From assembly GCA_913778505.1 (NCBI GenBank), contig CAJYWD010000004.1:1-64000 (forward strand): a DNA stretch of 64,000 nt, given 5' to 3'. Below, in pieces: positions 6,814 through 14,683 of the stretch (position 1 is the stretch's first letter; each line of letters starts with the position of its first letter). The notes below the pieces were generated by a model that was not told the DNA's origin, made no database searches, and saw nothing but the letters and a program-made list of their open reading frames with translations. The DNA is from an uncultured Chryseobacterium sp. (GTDB lineage Bacteria; Bacteroidota; Bacteroidia; Flavobacteriales; Weeksellaceae). A program made the translations under genes and the position numbers.

Positions 6814-8567
6814 TGAAGAAATTCTTTGTAATTGCTCTGCTGCTCTTTGTGGCGGTCAGCGTATTTTCCCAGGTGACGCCAACCCAAAATCAAGGCTTGG
6901 TGAAAGACCCTTTTTTTAACAATCAAAATCCTTCTGCCAAGAATGATGCATCCAAGAAAGTAAAACACGTACATTCTGATACTGCGGGTGTAAGCCCTGA
7001 TAAGTATGATGGTAATATGGTTTTCTCAGGAAATGTTCAGTTCGAGCATCAAGGTTCAGTTCTTACAGCTGACGAAGTTGTTTTCTATCAAAAAGAAAAT
7101 TTTCTCAAAGCCATCGGAAATGTTGTATTAACAACTGCTGACGGCAACAGAATCACCGCCGAAGAAATGGAATACGATGGTAATACACAGCGAGGCATTG
7201 CCAAAAGAAATGTCGTACTCACAGACCCAAAACAAACCATCAAAACCGAAACGCTTTATTACGATAAAATCCCGAACACCGCCTATTTCAACACCGGCGG
7301 AACGATTTACAGTAACGACGGTAGCGTGATGTACACCAAAACGGCAACGTACTATCTCAACACCAAAATGATTGATTTCGTGGGCCGTTCCAACATCGAA
7401 ACCGATAAATACACCATCGTCAGCGATAATATCAAGACCAATCAAAATACAGGTGTCTCCGACTTTTTTGGACCAACAACCATCCGGAGCAAAGAAAATC
7501 CAAGGAATTATGTTTACACAGAATTGGGAACTCACAATTCTAAAACCAATGAATCGTTCCTTAACAAAAACTCCAGAATTCATTATAATGACAAAATTCT
7601 GACAGGAGACAAATTATACTTTAACAGAAATACAGGTTTCGGCAAAGGCAATGGCAATGTGATGCTGGACGACCCTCAGCAAAACCGATTCATCAAAGGT
7701 GGATACGGCGAGATCTACGAAAAAAAGGATTCTGCGATGATTACCGACAAGCCTTATTTTGTAAAGGCTTTTGCCAATGATTCTCTTTACATGTCGGCCG
7801 ACAGATTCCTGACGTTCCAGAGACCAGATTCTGCCAACGCCTTGAAAAAGAAAAGCTTTCTGCGCGGTTACCGCAAAGTGAGAATCTTCAAAAGCAACAT
7901 GCAGGGTCGTGCTGATTCCTTGAGCTTCAACGAAACAGACGGTGAAATGCACCTGATGCGCCAACCCATTCTCTGGATGGGCGCCAAGCAGGTGACCGGC
8001 GATGAAATCCGTGTTTACAGCGATCCTGAAAAAGAAATCACGGATTCCATTCGTGTTCTTGGAAACGCTTTTGCCATCAGCAAAGCCGATTCCCTGAATA
8101 TGAAAGATGAATTCCACCAGATCAAAAGCCGCAACATGATGGTCTATCTTAAGGATAATAACATTGATGTGGCCAAGGCCGTTGGGAATGCTCAAGCCAT
8201 TACTTATGCAGACGACACCAACGAGAAAACAAAAGAGGTCACCAGAATTGGCGTGGCGCTCTCTACATGTGGCGAAATTGTCGCGTACTTTATTGAGAAA
8301 AAATTAGAACAGGTCGATTGCAATATCGGCGCCAATACGGACACCTATCCGATGAGTAAAATCTCCAAGGACGAACGGTTTTTCAAAGATTTCAACTGGA
8401 ATACCAAAGACCGTCCTCAGAAATGGCGGGATATCTTTCTGGATACACCCAACTATCCGGAAATTGTTTATGGATCGGACAACTCTCTGTACGAACGCGC
8501 AGCTGCCGAGCGAAAGAAACTCGAAGAAAAGAATAAGCCGAAAACTCCGGTTCGGGTTAAGAAATAG
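6813..8567 (+). CDS. OstA/LptA-like periplasmic protein
   Basis: The 584-residue protein has a signal peptide (MKKFFVIALLLFVAVSVFSQ). OstA-type repeats follow, beginning at VFSGNVQFEHQGSVLTADEV and EEMEYDGNTQRGIAKRNVVL. This is the beta-jellyroll fold of LptA, LptC and the LptD N-terminus, which carries lipopolysaccharide across the periplasm. It is much longer than E. coli LptA (185) and lacks the LptD barrel, as in the OstA-like proteins of flavobacteria. The tail is basic and Pro-rich (KLEEKNKPKTPVRVKK). It probably acts in LPS transport, which is family-based inference. Confidence 0.88.
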   Translation: MKKFFVIALLLFVAVSVFSQVTPTQNQGLVKDPFFNNQNPSAKNDASKKVKHVHSDTAGVSPDKYDGNMVFSGNVQFEHQGSVLTADEVVFYQKENFLKAIGNVVLTTADGNRITAEEMEYDGNTQRGIAKRNVVLTDPKQTIKTETLYYDKIPNTAYFNTGGTIYSNDGSVMYTKTATYYLNTKMIDFVGRSNIETDKYTIVSDNIKTNQNTGVSDFFGPTTIRSKENPRNYVYTELGTHNSKTNESFLNKNSRIHYNDKILTGDKLYFNRNTGFGKGNGNVMLDDPQQNRFIKGGYGEIYEKKDSAMITDKPYFVKAFANDSLYMSADRFLTFQRPDSANALKKKSFLRGYRKVRIFKSNMQGRADSLSFNETDGEMHLMRQPILWMGAKQVTGDEIRVYSDPEKEITDSIRVLGNAFAISKADSLNMKDEFHQIKSRNMMVYLKDNNIDVAKAVGNAQAITYADDTNEKTKEVTRIGVALSTCGEIVAYFIEKKLEQVDCNIGANTDTYPMSKISKDERFFKDFNWNTKDRPQKWRDIFLDTPNYPEIVYGSDNSLYERAAAERKKLEEKNKPKTPVRVKK

Positions 8568-8611
8568 TTATAATATCCAAAATTCTTAATCTCATTAAGA
8601 GGATTGGGTGT

Positions 8612-8863
8612 TTCCATTATTGGATTAGATGTTTCCATTATTGGATTCTGTATTTTAATCCTTGAATTCAGCGACTCCATTACTGGATTCAGCATTTCAA
8701 TTATTGGATTTAGTACTTCCATTATTGGATCTGGAATTTCCATCATTGGATTTGGGATTTCCATTATTGGATTCGGCATTTCAATTATTGGATTTAGTAT
8801 TTCCATTATTGGATTTGGGATTTCCATTATTGGATCTGGTATTTCCGTTATTGGATTTGGTGT
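8612..8863. repeat. tandem array A: 12 units of exactly 21 bp
   Basis: Twelve contiguous units follow the pattern TTCCATTATTGGATT plus six variable bases, each exactly 21 bp with no spacer. Because 21 is a multiple of three, open frames run through on both strands (SIIGFGI repeats on plus, NPIMEI repeats on minus). Neither has a credible start context, so I treat this as non-coding. The array starts 45 bp after the stop codon of the OstA-like gene. Confidence 0.93.
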
Positions 8864-8985
8864 TTTTAAATATTTTTTTGAGATGATTAATATTAATGGC
8901 TCTTCGCCATTAATTGTGGAAATTAGAATCCCTTTGCGTACATTATAGATCAAAATCATTTTTTTTTAATGCCTTTAGACGTTTT

Positions 8986-9113
8986 ATCTGTGTAGCAGTA
9001 AAAATCCTGCCCCCCAGACAATATTGCTCCGCAGGAGTGGCAAATCTCCGAGCAACAAGACAGAACACCCACGGCGTCTTGTTTTTGCAGTACAATATTT
9101 TAACTACACAGAT
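8986..9113. repeat. inverted-repeat intergenic element
   Basis: ATCTGTGTAG at the left end is matched exactly by CTACACAGAT at the right end, enclosing smaller hairpins such as CAAGAC...GTCTTG (inside 9050-9082). It has the size and build of a miniature inverted-repeat element. No protein is encoded. Confidence 0.55.
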
Positions 9114-9424
9114 TTCACTCCTACGGCGTAAATTAATTAAAACACTTCTATACTTTAAGAGAATGTCTATACATCTATGTTTGATTTCAGGATTTATTAT
9201 TCATTTCCATACTTTTTGGCGAAGAGTCATATTAATTATGACATAATCAATGTTAATCATATCAAAATCAATAACATTATTGTCAACATTAAATCTATTA
9301 ATTATCAAATCTATCTTAATGTTAGTTTAATGATTACAAATTTTGGTAATATCAGCATTCATTTTACAATCAACATTTTCTGATTCTTAAAAATTAACGA
9401 ACTTTGCTAAAGTTATTATTCATA
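9114..9424. other. AT-rich intergenic DNA, no gene seen
   Basis: Very AT-rich sequence with irregular AATCAATATCAA-like runs. Two short open frames cross it but neither resembles a protein. A weak -7-like GAACTTTG lies 18 bp before the aminotransferase ATG. Confidence 0.5.
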
Positions 9425-10609
9425 ATGGACTTAAAAAACAACTTCTATCAATATCAGGCACAGACCACACCTTACGCCGCAGGTTTCGAAGTGGAAAAAG
9501 CAGAAGGAAGCTACATCTACGGAAAAGACGAAAGAGCTTATCTGGATTTTGTAGCCGGCGTTTCGGCCAACACGCTTGGACATTCTCATCCTAAAGTGGT
9601 GAATGCGATTAAAGAACAAGCCGACAAATATCTTCACGTGATGGTGTATGGCGAATATGCGCAGGAAAAACCGATAGACCTTTGCAGGCTCTTGGCAGAG
9701 GCCACACCAGAACCTTTGGAAGTGACCTATCTCGTCAATTCCGGAGCAGAAGCCATTGACGGCAGTTTGAAATTAGCGAAACGATATACAGGACGGGAAG
9801 AAATCATTGCCTTCAAAGATGCTTATCATGGCAACACGCACGGCGCACTTTCTGTTGCGGGAAATGAATTTCACAAAAGAGAATTCCGGCCACTCCTGCC
9901 AATGGTGAATTTCATCGAATTCAATAACGAGAATGATTTTGACAAGATCACGGATAAAACGGCTTGCGTGATTGTAGAAACCATTCAGGGAGCGGCAGGA
10001 TTCATCACACCGAAAGACGATTATTTCATCAATCTGAAAAAACGCTGCGAAGAAGTGGGCGCATTGTTGATTCTGGACGAGATTCAGCCGGGTTTTGGAA
10101 GAACCGGAAAATTGTTCGCCTTTGAACATTACGGTATTGTTCCGGACATTTTAGTGATGGGAAAAGGAATGGGCGGTGGTGTTCCGGTTGGTGCTTTTAT
10201 GAGTTCGAAAGACATTATGACGAGTCTTTCCCACTCGCCGAAGCTGGGACATATTACGACTTTTGGAGGAAATCCTTTGATTGCAGCAGCCTCTCTCGCG
10301 ACTCTGAAAGAAGTTCTGGAAAGCGGACTGATGAACGAAATCGACCAGAAAGAAAAACTGTTCCGGAAATTATTGGTTCATCCGAAAATCAAAAATGTGA
10401 ACGGAAAAGGACTGATGCTGGCCGTGAATCTCGGCTCTCCGGAATATACTTTGAAAGTGGCTTCAAAATGTATGGAAAAAGGCCTGATTGTCTTCTGGCA
10501 ACTTTACCGAAATGAATATCTGAGAATCTCGCCACCACTCACACTTTCCGAAGAGGAAATCCGAAAAGGTTGCGCGATTATTCTGGAAGCTTTGAATGAA
10601 GTGGAATAG
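9425..10609 (+). CDS. class III (ArgD-like) pyridoxal-phosphate aminotransferase
   Basis: The 394-residue protein is a fold-type I, class III aminotransferase. It shows VNSGAEAIDGSLKLAKRYTGR (cofactor phosphate site), AYHGNTHGALSVAG, LILDEIQPGFGRTG with the ring-stacking Asp, and VMGKGMGGGVPVGAF with the Schiff-base lysine. Relatives act on acetylornithine, ornithine or 4-aminobutyrate, and the substrate cannot be told from sequence alone. The ATG at 9425 is preferred over an upstream in-frame TTG. No arginine genes are nearby. A perfect hairpin lies 20 bp after the stop. Confidence 0.88.
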   Translation: MDLKNNFYQYQAQTTPYAAGFEVEKAEGSYIYGKDERAYLDFVAGVSANTLGHSHPKVVNAIKEQADKYLHVMVYGEYAQEKPIDLCRLLAEATPEPLEVTYLVNSGAEAIDGSLKLAKRYTGREEIIAFKDAYHGNTHGALSVAGNEFHKREFRPLLPMVNFIEFNNENDFDKITDKTACVIVETIQGAAGFITPKDDYFINLKKRCEEVGALLILDEIQPGFGRTGKLFAFEHYGIVPDILVMGKGMGGGVPVGAFMSSKDIMTSLSHSPKLGHITTFGGNPLIAAASLATLKEVLESGLMNEIDQKEKLFRKLLVHPKIKNVNGKGLMLAVNLGSPEYTLKVASKCMEKGLIVFWQLYRNEYLRISPPLTLSEEEIRKGCAIILEALNEVE

Positions 10610-10628
10610 ATTTTAAATTAACATCCAG

Positions 10629-10684
10629 TTTGTCATTCCGTAGGAATCTAAACGTCGCTGTCGAGATTCCTACGGAATGACAAA
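10629..10684. repeat. perfect hairpin repeat, family R2 (copy 1)
   Basis: Two perfect 21 bp arms (10629-10649 and 10664-10684), built on TGTCATTCCGTAGGAATC and its complement, enclose a 14-base loop. A degenerate copy lies at 23646-23702. At the 3' end of the aminotransferase gene it may stop or stabilise the transcript. Confidence 0.8.
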
Positions 10685-10720
10685 ATTTTGTTTTTAGGAC
10701 AATCGTTGTTTATATGTTGA

Positions 10721-10847
10721 ATCTGCAGCCCGACCTGAGTGGAGCTCTTTTTCTGTCATTGCGATGATTAAAAGTTCTATGGATGACTTCAGCCCGTTCG
10801 CAATGACAGAAAAAAGCGGGAACGGAGGGCGGAAATAGCTGCCATAA
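10721..10847 (+). repeat. structured intergenic repeat, family R1 (copy b)
   Basis: It begins GCAGCCCGACCTGA and ends GGGAACGGAGGGCGG then GCTGCCATAA, the same ends as the element at 3676-3789 in opposite orientation. The centre differs and contains a CTGTCATTGCGA / TCGCAATGACAG stem. The rest of the gap up to 11064 shows no gene. Confidence 0.75.
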
Positions 10848-11064
10848 CAAATAGTGATAAATTGCTATAAGATGCAGTCAAAAGCTGCCCAATTATTCAG
10901 GTTAGACGAAGTGTAATAATTAAAAAAATTAGTATTCATCAAAGGTCTAAAATCAGCTAATAAAAATCATACTTAGTTTCTATAAAAATTTCAGGTTTCC
11001 ATAGACATTTTGATTTGGAAATAAGAAATTAATTTATATATTGCGCCACAATTAGAATTAAGAT

Positions 11065-11451
11065 ATGGCGAAAACGAAAGTGCAGTATGAGTACAATATG
11101 CATTGTCTCTCGGAGATATTGTATGAGTACCTTGCAAGTGCAGAAGGATTATCAGAATGGTTTGCAGACGACGTTATAGAACGTGGTGACGACTTCTATT
11201 TCAGCTGGGGCGGCGGTCCTGCTGAAAAGGCGACACTGATCCGTTATAAGCCGGAAAGCTTTGTCCGTTTCCGCTGGGAAGAAGATGAAGGCACGAAATA
11301 TTTCTTTGAGCTTTCCATCGTGATAGATGAGATTACAGATGACCTGTCGCTGAACATCACCGATTTTTGTGAGCCTGGCGATGAGGAGGAAAACCGACTC
11401 TATTGGGAAAACTTAATAGAGAACTTACAGATAAAATTAGGCGCCGCTTAA
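11065..11451 (+). CDS. START-like (SRPBCC) domain protein
   Basis: The 128-residue protein is a single START-like/AHSA1-type helix-grip domain. A long N-terminal strand is followed by LSEILYEYLASAEGLSEWFAD, then FSWGGG, FVRFRWEEDEGTKYFFELSI and a C-terminal helix (YWENLIENLQIKLGA). Such domains bind hydrophobic ligands or chaperone clients. No specific ligand can be inferred. A hairpin with a T run directly after the stop should end its transcript before the next gene. Confidence 0.82.
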   Translation: MAKTKVQYEYNMHCLSEILYEYLASAEGLSEWFADDVIERGDDFYFSWGGGPAEKATLIRYKPESFVRFRWEEDEGTKYFFELSIVIDEITDDLSLNITDFCEPGDEEENRLYWENLIENLQIKLGAA

Positions 11452-11459
11452 AATAAATG

Positions 11460-11493
11460 GATGAACGATTTTATCGTTCATTATTTTTTTATA
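11460..11493 (+). terminator. terminator after the START-like gene
   Basis: TGAACGAT and ATCGTTCA form a tight hairpin followed by TTATTTTTTT. The longer frame of the next gene would start at 11457 inside this hairpin, which argues for the ATG at 11499 instead. Confidence 0.7.
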
Positions 11494-11498
11494 CCACT

Positions 11499-12305
11499 AT
11501 GCAAAAATTAGTTTACACAGAAGATAACTTACAGCTCGTTAACCGCTCTTTTCTCTATGGCGATGCGGTGTGGGTGTCGTTCTTTGTCAGAAACGGACAG
11601 CTCATCATGGCGGAAGAATCTTATTTCTTCCTGATGGCATCGATGCGAAAAATGAGGCTGAATATCCCGTTGAGTTACACTTTGGAATTTTTTCAGGAAT
11701 TGTTCCGAAGAGAAGTTCTGGACCAAGGAATCCAGAACGGAATGATCCAACTGATGGTTTACAGGAAACAGCAGGACAAACCGCTTCCGAAATCTGAAAC
11801 AGCTTTCTATTTTGAAGTTGAGGAATCCGGTGACATTCTTGAGATCCAAGGCAATATCGAGCTAGATTTGATTAAGGAAATCAATGTGAATGCGAATCTG
11901 CTGAGCAATATAAGGGTTCATTCTGCGGAGAATATCTATGCCGAAATCTATGCGAAAGAAAATGATTTGGATGATGTGATTCTTCTGAATCCGAATAAAA
12001 AAATCGCAAGAAGTATCTTTGGAAATCTTCTGTTTCTTCAAGAAAATATCATTAAAATCCCGAAGCAGACGGAAGGCGCGTACATTTCGCCTTTGATGGA
12101 AAATTTTGTCACTTTTGTTCATAAAAATAAATTGGCAGAAATTGAAGAAGCAGAAATCATCGCTTTTGAGTCTCAAAAAGCTGAAGAAATCCTGAGAATC
12201 TCCGATGAGAAGGGCGTTCATACGGTTTCAAAAATCAGAAATAAATCGTTTGGCAATGTCCGATTTGCAGAAATGGTTGCACTGTGGCGCAAAAACTTTT
12301 TATAA
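11499..12305 (+). CDS. class IV aminotransferase homologue lacking the expected PLP lysine
   Basis: The 268-residue protein has the class IV fold (branched-chain aminotransferase / 4-amino-4-deoxychorismate lyase family). YGDAVWVSFFVRNGQ near 20-34 and ENDLDDVILLNPNKKIARSIFGNLLFLQ near 154-181 are family landmarks. In active members the cofactor lysine sits in an LKT/LKH motif before the helix leading to that second landmark. Here the aligned position reads LSN with Ser136. It is therefore probably inactive as a PLP enzyme or has a changed role. The DVILLN spacing supports this alignment, but a structural check is needed to be sure. Confidence 0.75.
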   Translation: MQKLVYTEDNLQLVNRSFLYGDAVWVSFFVRNGQLIMAEESYFFLMASMRKMRLNIPLSYTLEFFQELFRREVLDQGIQNGMIQLMVYRKQQDKPLPKSETAFYFEVEESGDILEIQGNIELDLIKEINVNANLLSNIRVHSAENIYAEIYAKENDLDDVILLNPNKKIARSIFGNLLFLQENIIKIPKQTEGAYISPLMENFVTFVHKNKLAEIEEAEIIAFESQKAEEILRISDEKGVHTVSKIRNKSFGNVRFAEMVALWRKNFL

Positions 12306-12321
12306 AATTTTCTTAAAACCC

Positions 12322-12350
12322 TTGCGGTTGCAAAATAATTTCTAACTTTG
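12322..12350 (+). promoter_or_regulatory. his operon promoter
   Basis: TTG (12322-12324) and TAACTTTG (12343-12350) are separated by 18 bp, a good match to the Bacteroidetes TTG-N(17-23)-TAnnTTTG consensus. The start site should fall near 12355, about 15 bases before the leader peptide ATG. Confidence 0.75.
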
Positions 12351-12369
12351 TCCCAACAAAAAGCAAGAA

Positions 12370-12426
12370 ATGTCTATTCAACTTATGCATCATCACCATC
12401 ATTTTCACGTTCAGGCGGGAAGGTAA
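12370..12426 (+). CDS. hisL: histidine operon leader peptide
   Basis: This 18-codon frame reads MSIQLMHHHHHFHVQAGR, with six histidines among seven consecutive codons. It lies between the his promoter and a terminator hairpin just before hisG. This is the arrangement of ribosome-stalling leader peptides known from enterobacterial his operons: charged tRNA-His shortage stalls the ribosome on the His codons and alters folding of the RNA behind it. The codons GTT CAG GCG G lie on an RNA segment that duplicates the 3' arm of the terminator, so the last part of the gene is also a regulatory RNA strand. Confidence 0.92.
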   Translation: MSIQLMHHHHHFHVQAGR

Positions 12427-12483
12427 TGGTATGTCATAACTTCAATAATATATTAACCGTCTGAGTAATCAGGCGGTTTTTTG
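12411..12483 (+). promoter_or_regulatory. his attenuator with alternative RNA pairing
   Basis: Three strands can be seen: A, TCAGGCGG at 12411-12418 inside the leader frame; B, CCGTCTGA at 12457-12464; and C, TCAGGCGG at 12469-12476. A and C are identical, so B can pair with only one of them. B with C forms the terminator. A with B is the antiterminator. A ribosome finishing the leader at the stop codon (12424-12426) would cover A and allow termination. A ribosome stalled on the first His codons (from 12388) would leave A free. Confidence 0.85.
12455..12483 (+). terminator. attenuator terminator before hisG
   Basis: The arms AACCGTCTGA and TCAGGCGGTT form a ten-pair stem with one G-U pair and a GTAA loop, followed by TTTT. 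It lies 51 bp upstream of the hisG start. Confidence 0.9.
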
Positions 12484-12533
12484 TTTCTCAATTTTCCTCA
12501 TTGTTTACTCAGACTTTATCTATAAAATTAAAA

Positions 12534-13391
12534 ATGAGTAAACTAAAATTAGCCATACAGAAAGACGGACGTCTCAGCGAAAAATCACTGAAGCTGCTGG
12601 AAGAATGCGGCATCAAAATCTCCAACGGAACCAGAAAACTAAAGGCCGTTTCTTCCAATTTTCCATTAGAAATACTCTTTCTCCGGGATGACGATATTCC
12701 GCAATACGTAGAGCAAGGCGTTGCAGACATAGGAATTCTTGGTCTTAATGAAGTTCTGGAACAGAAAAAAGAAATCCAAATCGTTCAGAAACTTGGTTTT
12801 GCGCAATGCAGATTGTCGCTGGCCATTCCAAAAGAAGAAAATTATAATGGAATCCAATATTTCGAGAATAAAAAAGTGGCGACTTCTTATCCGGAAATTC
12901 TTGCAAACTATTTCCAGGAAAATAATATCAATGCCCAAATTGAAAAGATTGGCGGCAGCGTAGAAATTGCTCCCGGCATTGGACTTTCCGATGGTATTTT
13001 CGACATCATCAGCACCGGCTCTACTCTACTCACCAACGGTTTGAAAGAAGTGGAAACGGTTTTGGGAAGCGAAGCGGTTTTGATTTCCAGCAAGAATCTG
13101 TCTAATGAAAATCAGGAAATTTTAAAGAAACTTTTATTCAGAATTAACGCCGTAAAAGAAGCTTCCGAAAGCAAATATATTCTCCTGAATGCGCCCAATG
13201 AAAATCTCGAAAAAATCATTAGCCTTTTACCCGGAATGAAATCTCCAACGGTTCTTCCTTTGGCTGAAAGTGGCTGGTCTTCTATACATTCCGTCATCAA
13301 AGAAGATCAGTTTTGGGAAGTGATTGAAAATCTGAAAAATGAAGGTGCACAAGGAATTTTGGTTTTAGAAATCGAAAAAATGATATTATGA
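12534..13391 (+). CDS. hisG: ATP phosphoribosyltransferase (long form)
   Basis: This enzyme starts histidine synthesis by joining ATP and PRPP to give phosphoribosyl-ATP. The 285-residue protein begins MSKLKLAIQKDGRLSEKSLKLL, carries DIISTGSTLLTNGLKEV near 158-175 (PRPP loop) and has the C-terminal ACT-like regulatory domain of long-form HisG, from about 210. It therefore needs no HisZ and is probably feedback-inhibited by histidine. The ATG at 12534 follows the attenuator and is preferred to an upstream in-frame TTG at 12501. It overlaps hisD by four bases. Confidence 0.96.
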   Translation: MSKLKLAIQKDGRLSEKSLKLLEECGIKISNGTRKLKAVSSNFPLEILFLRDDDIPQYVEQGVADIGILGLNEVLEQKKEIQIVQKLGFAQCRLSLAIPKEENYNGIQYFENKKVATSYPEILANYFQENNINAQIEKIGGSVEIAPGIGLSDGIFDIISTGSTLLTNGLKEVETVLGSEAVLISSKNLSNENQEILKKLLFRINAVKEASESKYILLNAPNENLEKIISLLPGMKSPTVLPLAESGWSSIHSVIKEDQFWEVIENLKNEGAQGILVLEIEKMIL

Positions 13392-14683
13392 TGAAACAGT
13401 ACAAATATCCAAACATTTCTGAATGGAAATCGATCTGTGAAAGGCCTTTGCAAAATCAGGAAAATCTCGAAAATCAGGTGAAACAAGTTTTTTCCGAAGT
13501 TAAAAAAAGCGGAGACACAGCTTTGAAATTCTTCACAGAACAATTTGACAAAGTTTCTCTTGAAGATTTAAAAGTCTCCGAATCCGAAATCATTGAAGCT
13601 GAAAAGTTAGTTTCTGAGGAATTGAAATCAGCAATAAAAACAGCATCGGAAAATATCAGAAGATTTCACAATTCCCAACAAGAAGAGAAAAAAATCATCG
13701 AGACAACCGAAGGTGTTTTCTGCTGGCGGGAAAGCCGGGCGATAGAAAACGTCGGGATTTATATTCCCGGCGGAACAGCAGCTTTGTTTTCGACAGTTTT
13801 GATGTTGGGAATTCCTGCCAATATTGCAGGTTGCAAAAACATTGCGCTCTGCTCGCCGCCGGATAAATTTGGAAAAATCAATCCTGCGATTTTGTTTACA
13901 GCTAATTTGATTGGGATTAAAACCATTTATAAAGTGGGCGGAAGTCAGGCGATTGCTGCTTTGACTTTTGGAACAGACACCATTCCGAAAGTGGATAAGA
14001 TTTTGGGACCTGGAAATCAATATGTAACTGCGGCAAAACAATTAGCTCAAAATTACGGTGTTGCCATCGACATTCCAGCTGGTCCGAGTGAGGTTTTGGT
14101 GATTGCTGATGAAACTTCGATTCCAGGTTTTGTAGCTTCAGATTTGCTTTCTCAAGCCGAACACGGAACCGATTCTCAAGTGATTTTGCTAAGCGATTCT
14201 GAGAAAATAATTGATGAAATTAATTCTGAAATTAATAAACAACTTGAAGATTTACATCGAAAAGAAATCGCTGAAATCGCATTACAAAAAAGCAAATCTA
14301 TTTTGTTCGATTCCATTGATGAAGCCATTGCGTTTTCTAATTTTTATGCCCCGGAACATTTGATTTTGGCTCTTGAAAATGCTGAAAATTATACAAACAA
14401 AATCACCGATGCCGGCTCAGTTTTCTTAGGAAATTACAGTCCGGAAAGTGCGGGCGATTATGCCTCAGGAACGAATCACACATTGCCGACCAACGGTTTT
14501 GCGAAGAATTACAGCGGTGTTTCTTTGGACAGTTTTGTGAAGAAAATTACATTTCAAAACATTACAAAAACCGGAATTAAAAATCTGGGAAAAACCATTG
14601 AATTAATGGCAGAAGCCGAAGAATTAATGGCTCATAAAAACGCCGTTTCAATCCGATTAAAATCTTTAAACAATGAAAATTGA
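13388..14683 (+). CDS. hisD: histidinol dehydrogenase
   Basis: The 431-residue enzyme performs the last two oxidations, histidinol to histidine, with two NAD+. Family landmarks include NVGIYIPGGTAALFSTVLM, KVDKILGPGNQYVTAAKQ, the zinc-site segment LLSQAEHGTDSQVILL, and GDYASGTNHTLPTNGFAK near the active site. Length is normal. It overlaps hisG by four bases and hisC by eleven, which indicates tight translational coupling. Confidence 0.97.
   Translation: MMKQYKYPNISEWKSICERPLQNQENLENQVKQVFSEVKKSGDTALKFFTEQFDKVSLEDLKVSESEIIEAEKLVSEELKSAIKTASENIRRFHNSQQEEKKIIETTEGVFCWRESRAIENVGIYIPGGTAALFSTVLMLGIPANIAGCKNIALCSPPDKFGKINPAILFTANLIGIKTIYKVGGSQAIAALTFGTDTIPKVDKILGPGNQYVTAAKQLAQNYGVAIDIPAGPSEVLVIADETSIPGFVASDLLSQAEHGTDSQVILLSDSEKIIDEINSEINKQLEDLHRKEIAEIALQKSKSILFDSIDEAIAFSNFYAPEHLILALENAENYTNKITDAGSVFLGNYSPESAGDYASGTNHTLPTNGFAKNYSGVSLDSFVKKITFQNITKTGIKNLGKTIELMAEAEELMAHKNAVSIRLKSLNNEN

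Noticed and set aside
8468-8959. Repetitive NPIMEI protein on minus and SIIGFG protein on plus across array A
   Set aside because: Both frames stay open only because the repeat unit is 21 bp, a multiple of three. One overlaps the end of the OstA-like gene, and neither has a promoter or start context.
11457-11498. Upstream start of the class IV aminotransferase homologue
   Set aside because: The extension lies on a hairpin and T run that ends the START-like gene, and the family's N-terminus begins at the ATG at 11499.
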